DNA of 64,000 nt from Phlebotomus papatasi (GCF_024763615.1 NC_077222.1:10664001-10728000), one strand, 5' to 3'; shown: positions 34,600 through 46,600, counted from the first letter of the stretch. The notes: a model not told the origin generated them from the letters alone. Made by a program: numbers and translations.

Positions 34600-35230
34600 T
34601 TTTACTTTTAGTTTAGGTTTAGGTCTCAGTTTCGAAACCAAGATAACTATAGAAAGATTATAAGAATTTTGGTTCTTATAATGCCTTATTAATGGTTAAT
34701 ACAGGCTTCAGACCTAAGGCTTAGTCAAATGGCTTAACTGCTTTAATTTCTCAGCAATCGTGATTTTTTTGGGAAAATTTAACTTAGGATTATTATTCAA
34801 GATATTAATGATTATTAAAGATAAATAACCTATTAGTCTCTCAAGTAGCAATTAAATTTCACGCTATTTAGGATTTTAATACCTACAGGAAATGGGCTAA
34901 ACCTCTACTCTGCAGACCGCTTTAGGTTTCTGAACTCAAAAATCTTATAATAAGTGTTATAAATTTGAATTTATAACACTTTCAAAAATTTTGGTTCTTT
35001 AAGAATGACACCAATTGACATGTTCTTGTAATAATCTATAAGTACGTTATAGAACCATGCGATCTTAAATCCTGCTTGTTTCTCATTTTATAAATAAGGA
35101 GCTTGATTAAAGTAACTCATTCATAAAAAACTTTGAGACTTGTACAAGAACCTTAGAGGCCAATTATAACACCTTTAGAAGTTTAGGTTCTATATTACCG
35201 CAATTACTTCCCTAGATTTCCATTTTTTTC
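34600..35230. repeat. Second copy of the foldback core, with degenerate flanks
   Basis: At 34690-34928 the sequence contains CTTCAGACCTAAGGCTTAGT, AACTTAGGATTAT, GCTAAACCTCTACTCTG and CCGCTTTAGG in the same order as the core at 32505-32706. Downstream, CTTGTAATAATCTATAAGTA (about 35023) resembles arm text of that element. Full arms could not be closed. Confidence 0.55.
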
Positions 35231-36065
35231 CCCTAAAATTAATTGTCCTTGTAATGACATTTTCAATTATTGATCAGAACGTCATATTTTCCATTTAGTC
35301 AGAAGAAAATCAATGGGGCGAACCACCCTGTGGCGTCTTGGAAGTATTATTGGACGACACGTTATAGTTTCACTCTGTCAAACGAACCGATCACTCATTT
35401 CTGACTGACACGTGACAGGCAAAATGGTCAATTCATATGTATAAGCAAAGTTATATCGAGCTGGAGACTTCATCCAAAGGCACTGAAACTATAAGCTTAT
35501 ATATAAATAAAGAAGCAGTGTAAATAGCCATGGAGTTATTTTGAAATTGAACATTTCAATTAAATTTGTGTCTTGGCCGTCCATCAATCTCGATACAACA
35601 TAACGAAGAAGTGTCATCCATCTGCCGTTTCCAATGTATAAACTGGACAACATAATTTCATGTGATGGCATGAGGATGGACTTGGCCGCACTATAAATAA
35701 TTCCCTGCAAAATGTTTTCGAAAATTAAATGCACTGTCAGTGGATTTCCTTCTCATTCTCCCCTTTTTTTCCCTACTTTAGAAAATTGTGGGTGAAATTT
35801 TTCCACCCTCAATTCCCCATATTTCTGACAAATTGCGCATCTTTTTTTTTCTGTGGCGTACCCAGGAGTTGCTTTAACCCCAAGGAATGTGGTACAAATT
35901 TGTCGATGAATTAAGGTAAATGGAGAGAATTTTAAAAATGCTAAACAAATAGCACAAACATCCAAATCACTCTCTATGATGCTTCCGCATGAGGAGGCAC
36001 CCCCTGAAGATACACATTTGTAGCTCAGAGGGTGCTTTTCTGTATGCGTTTGCTCATTTTTCTAT
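35231..36065. other. Single-copy segment
   Basis: Higher GC, no repeats shared with the rest of the window. Short frames (61-81 codons) on both strands are unrecognised. Confidence 0.4.
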
Positions 36066-36370
36066 TTAGTCGTTATGTCAATTCAAATTTGAATTGTGAC
36101 ATTTAATGAACCGTCAAATAATTATTCTAATGGGGTACGCACGATTTATTTTGTTTTGACGACTGACTAGAAATGTCAAACTCATGTTTAAAAAATAAAA
36201 AAATTGTTTCAATGCGTGAACTAGCACATTTATTATTCAGAGCACAACTGTTCTGTCAGATTGATCAGCTGTTTGCTGTCATAGAACATTGACACGGACA
36301 TGTTGTCAAACAAAACTTCAGTTCTCCTGTCAATGTCAAATTGACAGGTCTGACATTTATAAAATTTTAG
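36066..36370. repeat. TGTCAAATTTGACA word cluster, part 1
   Basis: ATGTCAATTCAAATTTGAAT, CCGTCAAATAATT, AATGTCAAACTC, TGTCAATGTCAAATTGACAG and related words recur in both orientations. The same vocabulary continues at 37.26-38.25 kb and 39.20-39.26 kb. Confidence 0.55.
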
Positions 36371-36379
36371 TTCATTTTC

Positions 36380-36660
36380 GAAAAAAAACCAGCAGTAAAA
36401 AATTCAAAATGAGCAGTAAAAAAATTAAAAATGAGCAGTAAAATATTTAATTATGGTCAGTGAAAAACTTAAATCTTTACAAAAATGGGTCTAATTTATA
36501 TATATTTAACACTTAAAATTGTTGCAGATAGAATGAAAAGACCTTTATTTTCCCTTTGCCAAAATTTAGAAGATAATATTACTGTTTCAATTTTTTTTTT
36601 GTTACTGATCAAATTTAACTTTTTACTGCTCATTTATACAATGCCTTTATTTTCTAATTT
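36380..36660. repeat. GAGCAGTAAA inverted word pair
   Basis: Three direct copies of a (G)AGCAGTAAAAAA-type word (about 36390, 36413, 36434) face an inverted TTTTTACTGCTCATTT at about 36620. This may be a small decayed foldback. Confidence 0.45.
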
Positions 36661-36924
36661 ATTAATTTATATTATTTATTTAATTTCTTTTTTTTACAAA
36701 TATATTGCACAGAAATATTGTAAGAGATTTTTCAGCATAAGTAGAAGTGTTAAATGCTCTTTAGATTTCGGCATTCTTATTAACTGTCAAATTTCGTAAT
36801 TTCTTGGTAAATATCTCTTTAAATAATTTATTTCTTTTTACTTTAAAATGGTTTTTTTTAATACAATTTTTATTTGGCTGAATGCTGACTGAATGCTCAC
36901 TTCATGACTTGAAGAACTCCAATA

Positions 36925-37249
36925 CAGTACAGTTCCTCAAATTTGAACAACGGTTGCATTCAAAATGTAAAATATGAGGTTATGTAAAAGAAATTTTGCT
37001 AGGAGCCTGAATTAGGACTATTTTTTCTGATGTTCCCTCAATATTGCCGTATTATATTAATTTCCTCAACAAATTCCACCTATTTAATAATAAATTCAAT
37101 TGGTAAAATTCTCAAAAGTTATTTTCATTAATTTAAGAAAAGTGAATTTTATATGAATTCTGTTTCATTTTTGAATATATTATTCAAATTTGAGGAGTGA
37201 GAAATGTCATCTATTCTCCCCAAATGTTCAAATTTGAGGAACTCTACTG
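36925..37249. mobile_element. CAGTAGAGT-family TA-flanked element, copy 2
   Basis: 325 bp flanked by TA (36923-36924, 37250-37251). Left end CAGTACAGTTCCTCAAATTT, right end inverted, ending GAACTCTACTG. The subterminal second TCAAATTTGA word and GAAATGTC match the copy at 9359-9676. A TGAGGTTATGT segment is also shared, inverted. Confidence 0.85.
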
Positions 37250-38090
37250 TACTTGGAACGTCAATTTACCTTCAAATTTTGACACAAAACTAGCTGTCAA
37301 ATTTGACGTAACTTATTTTAAAAATGACAAATAGTGTCTTGGAGACCTTTTTAAAGTCTTAATATAAATTTCTGTTTAAGCAGTTAAGGTAATTCAAATT
37401 TTGACATGTAATGAACTGTCAAACTGACGTTTTATTTATTCATGTATAAATCGTATTTTAAAGGACTGTCTATTAATTCAATTCGATATACTTTTAGGGT
37501 CATGGAAATTTCATGATAATAAATATTCATTTCTATGTCTCAAATGTATTGCGTGTGCCTATTTATCTCTGTCACAGTCAAATCTCAATTGAATTTATTC
37601 TGATGCCTGGAAGAAAAAGCAGAAGAAGATTCTGAATGTGTATGGATAAATAAAAATGTTCAAATTTGAGGAACTCTGCTGTACTCGTAACGTCAATTTT
37701 CCTTCAAATTTTGACACAAAACTAACTGTCAAATTTGACGTAACTTATTTTCAAAATGACAAATAGTATCTTGGAGGACTTTTTAAAAGGCTTAATATAA
37801 ATTTCTGTTTAAGCAGTTAAAGTAATTCAAATTCAAATTTTGACATGAAATGAACTGTCAAACTGACGTTTTATTTATTCATGTACAAATCGTATTTTAA
37901 AGGACTGACTATAAATTTAATCGATACACTTTTAGGGTCATGGAAATTTCATGATTATAAATATTCATTCTTATGTCTCAAATATATTGCGTGTGCCTAT
38001 TTATCTTTCTCACAGTCAAATCTAAATTGAATTTAATCTGATGCACAAAAGAAGAAGCAGAAGAAGATTGTAAATGTATAGGAATAGGAA
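37224..38090 (+). repeat. 432-bp tandem duplication that includes one end of a MITE
   Basis: ATGTTCAAATTTGAGG occurs at 37224 and 37656, and the following 400 bp or so align throughout with moderate divergence (AAAGGACTG, GGGTCATGGAAATTTCATGA and ATTGCGTGTGCCTATTTATC in both). The second unit starts with the last ~25 bp of the element at 36925-37249, so the duplication breakpoint lay inside the element and the duplication is younger than its insertion. Confidence 0.85.
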
Positions 38091-38099
38091 TGCAATTTT

Positions 38100-40000
38100 G
38101 TACTGATATAAAAAGCTTCATTGTTTTTGATTTCTCTTCACTTCTTAAACAATAAGAAATAGTTCCGAATATTTATAATTTACCTCAATTTTTATTACGT
38201 CATTAATGTCAATTCAAATTGAATTTTAACAGAAAAATAACGAAAAATGACAGTTGTAAAGTCAATCCAAAATTGCGGTGTCAATACGAAAAGGAATTCC
38301 GTAAGAGGACTCCTACTTTTTATCGCGATGTGTTCAAAATTTATCTCTCGTCGCTTCTGGAGTTTTCCAAGGGGGTTTAGCTGATAAATTGCCAAACATA
38401 TTTGATACTGTTAAATATAATGCGACGTCCTTTGATTATATACTACCCAAAAATAAGCAGCCAGCGGCAAAAGGCGAAGGTGTCTCGGAGGGATGTTGAA
38501 GATGTCAGGAGCAATTTTTCAGTCGTCACCATCCGGTCATCATCATTGTTGGGGAGGTTTTTGGGGATGCTCTATCAACTCTGCCTTCATGTCATCGCTC
38601 TCAATCAATCGCCTCTTGTTGCTCCATGGCATTTTTGGACCATCCTCCTCCACGAAATGATAAATGCACCAACAATTTTTCTCTTACTCCCTCGGATTCT
38701 TTTTTCCTCATCGGTACTTCCTCTTTGTCCTGGCATTCTTGTCACCTTTCTGATGAGATATTCCCTGACGGTGTGGCTTTTTTTGTGTGACGCCGGCTGG
38801 GCTCTTAAGTGAAAGAGGCAAAGAATAATTTGATCAAAACAAGAAAAGGTTGGAGGTTGAACATGAGGAAAAAAATTTGACAGGAATTCCTTAAGCTTCC
38901 TCCTTTCCATCACATCTATGAAACGCATTTTTATGAAGCGGATTGGAATAAAGAAGAGTTGAAGGGTTCATAGAATAATAATTTTATTAAATATTTGATT
39001 AAATATTTTTTAAGTAATTAACTGAACTATTTTAAAGCTCTGTCAAATCTGTTGTGCATTTGTAGGGTTTCCATTCTTCCGTGGAAACACCTAACGGCTC
39101 TTGAAAATGCAAAGAAACCTGTTAAAGCTCACGATTAAAGATGGCGCCTCTAAGCAATCCATTTGGTAGGATCATTAACACCGAACAGTCCGTTATCCTC
39201 GTTATGTCAATTCAAATTTGAATCTTGACAGTCAAATCTGTCAAACTCAATCTCAAATCACTTCAAATTCAACTCTGTCGCGCAAACACCGCAAAAAGAG
39301 CATTTTACAAAGAAGCTTCAAATTGTTTCCTGGGGACTTGATTTTATAATTTGTGGTTGGTGTGACAGTTAAAAAGGCGGCAGTAGGGTGGAAAAGGCAC
39401 CCCGGGGCCCGGAATAAATCCATATACGGAGGGGATATTTTTTTACCATATTCCAAGGGGGGTTCCTCTGCATAAAGTCGCTTTGATGTGATGTGTAACT
39501 GTCTGAGGGAGTTTTCGCAACAAGAACCAATATTGTCTGCCCTTGACATTCCACTCTTGCAAGCAAATTGAACCATTGGCTCTGGGGTGAGGACTATAAC
39601 AAGGGATTTTTTTTCCACAAAACACCCACCAGAAGCAACTGACTTTGTGGGTGATCCGTTGATCTTGTTGATTACAAGATCACCTGTCATCGAGCGGTAT
39701 GCGTTGTGTTTTGGTACCAATTTTCACTCTTCCGCCCACATCTTCATGTGCACCGTGAGTAAAAATGAGAATTTACTGTCGTGCTACAAGAGTTGGAACA
39801 GAATATTGCGATAAATTAGAGGTATCTAACCTGATGAAGATCTCTCTTCGCGCGGTTCTTGCCTTAATTGCGCCAACGTGAAAATTACAAGATGAGCAAA
39901 TGGGAGGGAATGTATGTGAGAGAAGGTGAGAAAATATACTCTACAACTCGTCATATTTTGTTGGATTTCTTCTCTAAATACAATATGGTAATTTCTTGCA
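38100..40000. other. Single-copy segment
   Basis: Balanced composition, with overlapping frames up to 155 codons (38402-38812 +, 39253-39720 -) whose translations I do not recognise and which have opposite-strand competitors. TCAATTCAAATTTGAAT / TGACAGTCAAA words near 38.21 and 39.21 kb extend the TGTCAAATTTGACA vocabulary. Confidence 0.4.
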
Positions 40001-40839
40001 AGATATTCAGGAAGAGGCTTTGATACTTTTGTAAAATTGTGAAAAATATGAATGTTTGTGAGATTTAACGAAACTTAACGAAAAAATTGATAATCGAATT
40101 AAGTCTGTGTTTAATAATTCAGTGAGAAATCTCATAATTTTAGTGTGCTCATATTAATCTGTTATACTACTGAAGGTTTAAAACTTAACGAAACAGGTTA
40201 GGGTTCTTAGTTTTTGTTTTTACTAAATCAGTTTTAAAAAATTAAATTAAAAATCCGTTTTGTTTTTCTTGAAAATACAGATCTGTAATGGTTTATAAAT
40301 CACTTCATTAAGATAATGTAAGTAATGAACTTAACGAAAAACAGACGAATTCTTTTATTATGGATTTTAAGTTTATTCTTGGTAATTATTTGTATAGTTA
40401 AACCCGCGATTTATCATGAAAAGGCCATGAAAATTTGTTTTTCAACAAACCATTTTATATTCTTACAAAAGTGTTGCCTACGAAACTCCTTACTATTTTA
40501 ATTAAAATTTACAAAATTTCTCAGTTCAACAAGAAAAATAGATTATCATTATTTTAAAAATTTAAAACCAAAATATTAAAGTCTTTATTTTAAATTTATT
40601 GACATAACTTCAATAATTTATAACAGTTCTTAACTTAACGAAACTCATATAAAACTTTTTTTACATTCTCAAATTGAGTATTTGTCAATTATTTCAATCT
40701 GATCAGTATTTAAAAAAAAATGTGACTGTTTAAGATTTCAGAGAATCTTTTATTAAGTTTCTCAGGTCTTAAACTTAACGAAACTCCTAAATATCTATAA
40801 GTTGTTATATTTATTGCTTTTTATTTATATTGTACTGTC

Positions 40840-40990
40840 TTCTCCCTGGCTTATACAACCTGAGAAGGGGTATTTCCACCGTTTGGCTCCGGAGTAGGTT
40901 GGGCACCAACGTTAAGACGGCGGTGGACGCATAAACCTATGTTATTATGCGTCTAAGAGAAGCACAGTTTCAAAGCCAGTTTGATTTTTT
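40840..40990 (+). repeat. GC-rich repeat within the AACTTAACGAAA block, copy 1
   Basis: A GC-rich patch in AT-rich surroundings that includes GGGCACCAACGTTAAGACGG and CGGTGGACGC. A related patch lies at 46541-46592 in the same orientation. Possibly a retroposon or satellite fragment; source not recognised. Confidence 0.55.
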
Positions 40991-41464
40991 AAATAAATAA
41001 AATTATGTTAAATTAAATAAATTATCTATAATTAATTTTTCATTTTTAACTTAAAAAGTGTTGTAACAATTTGACTTTATGTTAACAATTCTAATAACTT
41101 AATGGAGTTTTTAACTTAACGATTTTTTTTTGTTTTAGCATTTTATTATTTGCAAAGCAATCTTTAATATTTTGCTTGAAATTAATAAATACAAAATTTT
41201 TAGGATTGTGGTAAATTCATCAAATTTGTGTAAATTTCTATAGACAAGTATTCTGTGTCATTTTCGTTAAATCAGCAACGTATACAAAATTCAACTAAAG
41301 TACTAAACGTATTCTTATAAGCAGAAGAATATTTTAAAAGTTACATAAACCATGACTTTGTGTATCATTTATGAAATTTACTTAAAATTTGGAAAAATAT
41401 TCACTATTAAAAAAACTTAACGAAAGAAAAAAATATGCTGAATTAAATAACTTAAACTGACTTT

Positions 41465-41700
41465 ATTATTGTTATTAATCGTGTCGAGGCCTAAAATTAA
41501 GTTTGTCTTGCCCAAAAACGGGTCAAGTGGGCCACGTCAATGGCAAGCGGACTTGCCGACAATTATTCTTTCGACACTCTTGTTTAAGCCTCGTGGTGGA
41601 AGGATCAGTCAGTCCCCGGGGATTGTCCAGGAGCACCGATTCAGTTCCGATTAAGGTCCTTAAAAATCGTAGAGCTTCCTTCCTTGTTCCCAGTGAGTTT
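41465..41700. other. GC-rich island of unknown origin
   Basis: About 200 bp of clearly higher GC (for example GTGGGCCACGTCAATGGCAA and CAGTCCCCGGGGATTGTCC) inserted in the AT-rich word block. Three short frames (61-77 codons) overlap on both strands and none is recognisable. May be a fragment of a mobile element. Confidence 0.35.
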
Positions 41701-41944
41701 ATTGAATAATATATTATCGTTAAACAGTGAACAGTTAAGGGTTTCGTTAAATTCAAGGCATTAATTATTTAACGAAAGAATTTACGTGAATGCTTTCGTT
41801 AAATAATTGATTCCTTAAATTTAAAGAAACCTATAAATATTTACTATTTATTGATAATGTTTGTTTAATAAAATCTCAGTAAAGTACTTAATTGAGCATA
41901 CTCAATTTTTCTTTCGTTAAGTTTTTATAATAGTGCATCTTTCT

Positions 41945-43500
41945 CGAAATTTTTAGTGAGTTTCATGAATATTTCACAAAGTTATGGTTTATGTAGCTTC
42001 TTAGATGTGTAGCCAAAGTGCGTCCAAAAAGAGCATCGATATCTGAGGTATATCCCAAGCATTGGCGCCACATAAAGTCTCTGGCATCCGTGTAAACAAG
42101 CCCATTTTCCAGGCATGTGCGAGGGGAGGGCTCCTGGGTTGGAAAATTAGACGAGAGCAATACAGAATTGAGTGGTAGAGACATGAGCTTTGATATTCAC
42201 AAATTTCTTCGATTGACGTGCGATTGAGCTCTCAAAGGCCTCAACATACTGAAGAATTAAATGATTTTTGCCAGAAGAGTGACTCCCAAAAGGATTTAAT
42301 TATTTATGCGGGGGCACAGGGGGGGTACAGCTAGAGCATGTATGTGCGGTGCCACCCTCGCAATTTATGTTGATAATGGGGGTTTGGTGCTGTTCCACCT
42401 ACTCCAAAGCCTCGTTCATCATCATTGCAACCACCCAGAAATTTTTCCATTGAGATCCTCGGGTTTGGGGGTTGGGGCAAAATAAGGGGGGTCTAGAGAA
42501 AATTGTGTACGAGAGTGAAAAGTTTTCGTGGTGGTTAAAGTGGTCCATTAAAAATTTATTTATATTGTGCTCTATACATATATTTTCCTATGGATTTTTA
42601 TGCTTAAACCCGTGGACTAAACCACCTTCAGTCTCAACTCAATTTTTTTTGCCAGGTTTGGGGGATGATGGTGTGGGAATTAATGATACCATTAGTGGAC
42701 ACTGAGAGTCGATATATGTTGGGGAGGTGCTTGGGGTGGTCTTCATCCTTCCATTTCCCTCTCTCGCAAAAAAAAGGCAGCATTTAGCACTAACTTTTGG
42801 TGTGAAGAAAATGTCACAAGCTATTTACATTGTCTCTCTTATTTTCCATCATACTCCCCCGGAAAACAGAACATCTACAAGAGAACAGGGAAATCCCCAA
42901 GAAAATCACCCTCGTAAATCTCACAGGAATTTTTGATGAATTTCTTCAGGGAAGAATATGAGTGAAAATGTGGCATTTTTCACCCAAGAAGCTATCCACG
43001 GTACAAAAAAAAATAGACCTCGAAACCTTAATGACTCCTCGTGGAATTATCAACAATTTATTAGCACTAGGAAGTTGATGAAAGTGTGAGTAGTGCGAGA
43101 TATTTGATCAATAAATGCACGCACTAGACTTGGAAATGTTACGAGTGATTCATCGCTCCACTAACTACCCTGACTACCCCATTAAAATTGATTTATAGGC
43201 ATGTACAATAAATCACAGCCTGGCATATGCAAATCAATAGTGAATCTCAGGGAATGGAACTTGTGCCAGCCACCCCCTGAGACTTCCTCAGGATCACTCC
43301 GAAGGAATTTTATCCAGTAGAGAAGAATTTAGTGAGAATTCTCACTATTGGAAAATGTTGGAGTGGAAAAAGATATTTTAAGAAGGATGATTAACAGCTT
43401 GGGAGTGGTTTTCCATCATCAATCGACACTGACTTTATTGCTCAAGATAATTGTCTAGTGAATCAGAGTTGATCATATGATAGATAACTTTTTAAAAGAT
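41945..43500. other. Single-copy segment inside the word block
   Basis: Balanced composition with G-runs near 42.31 and 42.47 kb and no repeats shared with other parts of the window. Short frames of 69-77 codons are unrecognised. Confidence 0.4.
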
Positions 43501-43670
43501 AATGATTTGATCTTGAGAAATTCAGAACTTAACGAAATTTTGACAAAAAGCTCATTTCCTTGCCAATTGATGTGTCATAAGCTGTTCCGGCTTAAGTGAA
43601 AACGGATTGAATGAATTTAATATGAATTGCCTACTATTGGGAGCTCATTTATAAAATAATTTTTGAAGTA

Positions 43671-44744
43671 CTCTGAAAGAAATAATTTGCAAAAGGGTGT
43701 AAAAGGGTGCAAAAATCGATTAATTTTGGAGATGAATTTCGAATTAAACGAAAAATTTGCAATTGGGTGCAAAAATTTGCAATTTGGCAAATATTTGCCA
43801 ATTATTGCCTCCCTTTGCAAATTTTTGCAAATTTTTACCTCCGAATGAGCACTATAGTAGCGCCATCTGTGGCGAAACACCATAAATATGATTTGGCATT
43901 CTTGTCTGCCGCATTAACACAAAATCGACGTACACATACTCTCAATGAAAATGTTAATTGCACTTTTCAATTTTTACTCCACTACCACCGTAGACACTTT
44001 TTTTTCAAAAACTTTTCACTTTATCTATTATTTACCTAATTTCTTAGCAAATTTTGCACATTTTTCTGCATTTAAACACTGACATTTGCAAGAATTTTTC
44101 TCGTAGGACTATTACTGAATGAACCATCCAACATGTCAAAAATTTTTGCATTGGGATGCAACCTCGCGAACAAATCTTTCAAAAATCTCACTATTTAGGT
44201 CTTTTCGTCAGAAAATATTTGTCACAAAACACTCCAAAGACCTGAGCAAACTTCTGAACCACAAAATTTCTTTTTCCCAAAAAAATGTTTGTCAATTTTC
44301 CTACAAAACACTGCTCAATTTTCACCTTATTTCTGTCGGCACCGTGTTTTTGTGAATCGTAACACAATTCTCTACCGTAGGAGCTTTTCTTCCCATTTTC
44401 CACTATTATAGTTATTGAGAAAACACGCGAAAACTATCACCACTTTGCGAATTAACTGCACTGTGAATTAATATTTTGTCTGCCATTTGACAATTCTGAG
44501 CGACACTGGAACTGGAAGCCATTGGAAATTGCTTATTTTGTCGCGTGCAAAATGGTAAACTTTTGCATCCTTTTGCATCTTTTTGCAAAACAAGGTTGAT
44601 TGAATTCGAATTGACCAAAAAATCGATTGAAATTAATCGATTTTTGCAAAAAAGTCGATTGGAGCCAGGGTTACTACCCTTTTTGGTTAATTACATGGAG
44701 TGGGTGTTCTCCTTTTGCATCCTTTTGCAAATTATTTTTTTCAG
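43671..44744. mobile_element. ~1.07-kb TA-type element rich in TTTGCAAA
   Basis: Starts CTCTGAAAGAAATAATTTGC and ends in the inverted form (AATTATTTTTTTCAGAG), both flanked by TA. Subterminal regions on both sides contain many TTTGCAAA, GGGTGCAAAAA and TTTTGCATCC words and an ATCGATTAAT/ATTAATCGAT pair. The interior (43.85-44.5 kb) holds TAGCGCCATCTGTGGCG and frames up to 110 codons, none transposase-like. Multiple subterminal words resemble transposase-binding arrays of hAT-like elements; superfamily is uncertain. Confidence 0.7.
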
Positions 44745-44859
44745 AGTAGGTACATGTGTGCAAATATTTTTCATATTTAAAATTTTGAATACATTTCTTA
44801 TGCACCTTAGGCGCAGAAAATAGGCTGAAAATTAAAAAAAAAATTAAAGTTTTTTTCCG

Positions 44860-45435
44860 ATTTTTTGTATAACTCAGACTAAAACTTAACGAAAATCACT
44901 TTATTTTCCAATAGAAAAGTCTACATTTTTAAAATGATTGCATAGTACTGGTAATAGAAACTTGTAAACATGTAGGATTAATGAAATAGACTTCAAATTC
45001 AAGCTTATTTGAACGAATCGAATCAAACGCAAAACTTACTTGTAAGTTGAATACTCTTTCTTTCGTTAAATTAAGAAGTTAAACTGCTTTTCAGTGACTC
45101 ATTCTTCATGTTTAATCATCAGTTTTTTTTTATTTTTCTCATGGAATTTAAAACTTTTGTTTAATGTTGAAGTTTTATTAAATACTCTGTTTGTCTCAGA
45201 TTAAAACTTAACAAAAATCACATAATGTTCCAAAACAAAAGAAAACATTTTTAAAATGAAGACATAGTACTGGTAATAGAAACTTGTGGATATGTAGGAT
45301 TGATGAAATAGACTTCAAATTTAAACTTATTTTAACGAATCGAATCAAACGCAAAACTTACTTGTAAATTGAATACTCTTTCTTTCGTTAAAGTAAGAAA
45401 TTAAACTGATTTTTCAGTGACTCATTCCTCATGTT
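44860..45435 (+). repeat. 322-bp tandem duplication in the AACTTAACGAAA block
   Basis: AAAACTTAAC at 44881 and 45203 heads two well-aligned units sharing CATAGTACTGGTAATAGAAA, GAATCGAATCAAACGCAAAA and CAGTGACTCATTC. Each unit contains one AACTTAACRAAA near its start and one TTTCGTTAAA in reverse about 180 bp later. Confidence 0.82.
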
Positions 45436-45779
45436 TTATGCACATTATGATATCTTACCTATTTTCATAAAATAAATACCTCTCTTACTTTATAGTGTTA
45501 TTATTTTCCTGTATTCATAAATGTCTGAAAATTGTTTTTAAGATTCTTTTTCGTTAAGTTTTCTGAATATTGAAAATTATTTGAATTTATCTGTTTCTTT
45601 AAAAGATTCTTTTTAATAAAAGAGCCTGAAACATAACGTAGTATGTTCCTTTTTTTGCAAAACTATGCTTGGATTTTTTAAAATGACGCAGAGTACTGAA
45701 ATTAGGATCTCTTTGGACATAGAGTTTAGAATAAAAAGATTTTGAAGAATTGACTTGAAAATTCCTTAAAAATTAAGGT

Positions 45780-46395
45780 CTGTAACTTAACGAAAGAATT
45801 CTGACAGTAGAACATTCTTCTCAAGACGTGTTATTCACAAGCTTTATTATTAAACTGTCAGAAGATTTAATACGATCTGTAAATTATTTTTTCGTTAAGT
45901 TTTATTCTCATTGCTATTTCTCTACATTTTCCATAAGAATTAATGCTTTTATAACATTGCTTTTAAAGTCTTGTCAAATGTTTTGTTTCAAGTGCAACGT
46001 TTCGTTAAAAAGAAATTTGTAAATCAACGCAAAAATTCTAACAGTAGAAAACTCTTCTCAAGAGGTGTTATTCACAAACTTTATTGTAAAACTTTCAGAA
46101 AGTTTAATACGATCTATAAATTATTTTTTCGTTAGCTTTTATTCACTTTCCTATTTCTCTATGTTTTCTATAAAATTATTGCGTTCATTACATTGTTTTT
46201 TTAAACCTTGTCATATATTTTGCTTTAAATAAATTGTTTCGTTAAAAATTAAATTCTGTAACTTAACGAAAAAAATTCCGACAATAGAATACTCTTCTCA
46301 AGAGGTGTTATTCATAAGCTTTATTATTAAACTTGCAGAAAGATTACTGCAACCTGCAAATTATTTTTTTGTTAAGTTTTCGTGTTTCATTAAAT
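45780..46395 (+). repeat. ~238-bp tandem triplication in the AACTTAACGAAA block
   Basis: GTGTTATTCA occurs at 45828, 46065 and 46305 (237 and 240 bp). Each unit has an AACTTAACGAAA-type word (decayed to ATCAACGCAAA in unit 2) followed by ATTATTTTTTCGTTAAGTTT in reverse about 105 bp later, a paired arrangement that could form a hairpin. Confidence 0.85.
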
Positions 46396-46524
46396 GGCTC
46401 TTTTCGGTGGAATAATATTTTTAATATTTGTTTGTCTCGAATAAAAGAACAAAAGGGAAAAATTTCAAAGGTCACCTCAGAGTATTACTTCGCTAAACGT
46501 TTTTTTTTGTTATAAGCAAGGTTA

Positions 46525-46600
46525 TAAGTTCTTCTGGAAGTTCCAACTCTGGAGATTGGTCGCCAACGCTAAGACGGCAGTGGCCGCTATTACGCAAATG
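46525..46600 (+). repeat. GC-rich repeat, copy 2
   Basis: CGCCAACGCTAAGACGGCAG and TGGCCGC match the patch at 40905-40930, about 5.65 kb upstream, with several changes. It lies just beyond the last AACTTAACGAAA word. Confidence 0.55.

Larger units (their letters stand above)
40001..46500. repeat. AACTTAACGAAA word block
   Basis: CTTAACGAA, its reverse complement TTCGTTAAG or a one-base variant occurs about 25 times: near 40067, 40076, 40188, 40330, 40633, 40773, 41112, 41263, 41416, 41742, 41770, 41791, 41913, 43527, 44883, 45062, 45205, 45384, 45548, 45785, 45890, 46000, 46126, 46239, 46259 and 46369. I noticed none outside this block. Some copies are explained by tandem duplications at 44.86-45.43 and 45.78-46.40 kb, most are not. 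Single-copy DNA (41.95-43.5 kb) and a TTTGCAAA element (43.7-44.7 kb) interrupt it. Confidence 0.72.

Noticed and set aside
38402..39720. Open frames of 136 (+) and 155 (-) codons as genes
   Set aside because: Translations unrecognised and each overlaps comparable frames on the other strand or other frames; no start or splice context to support them.
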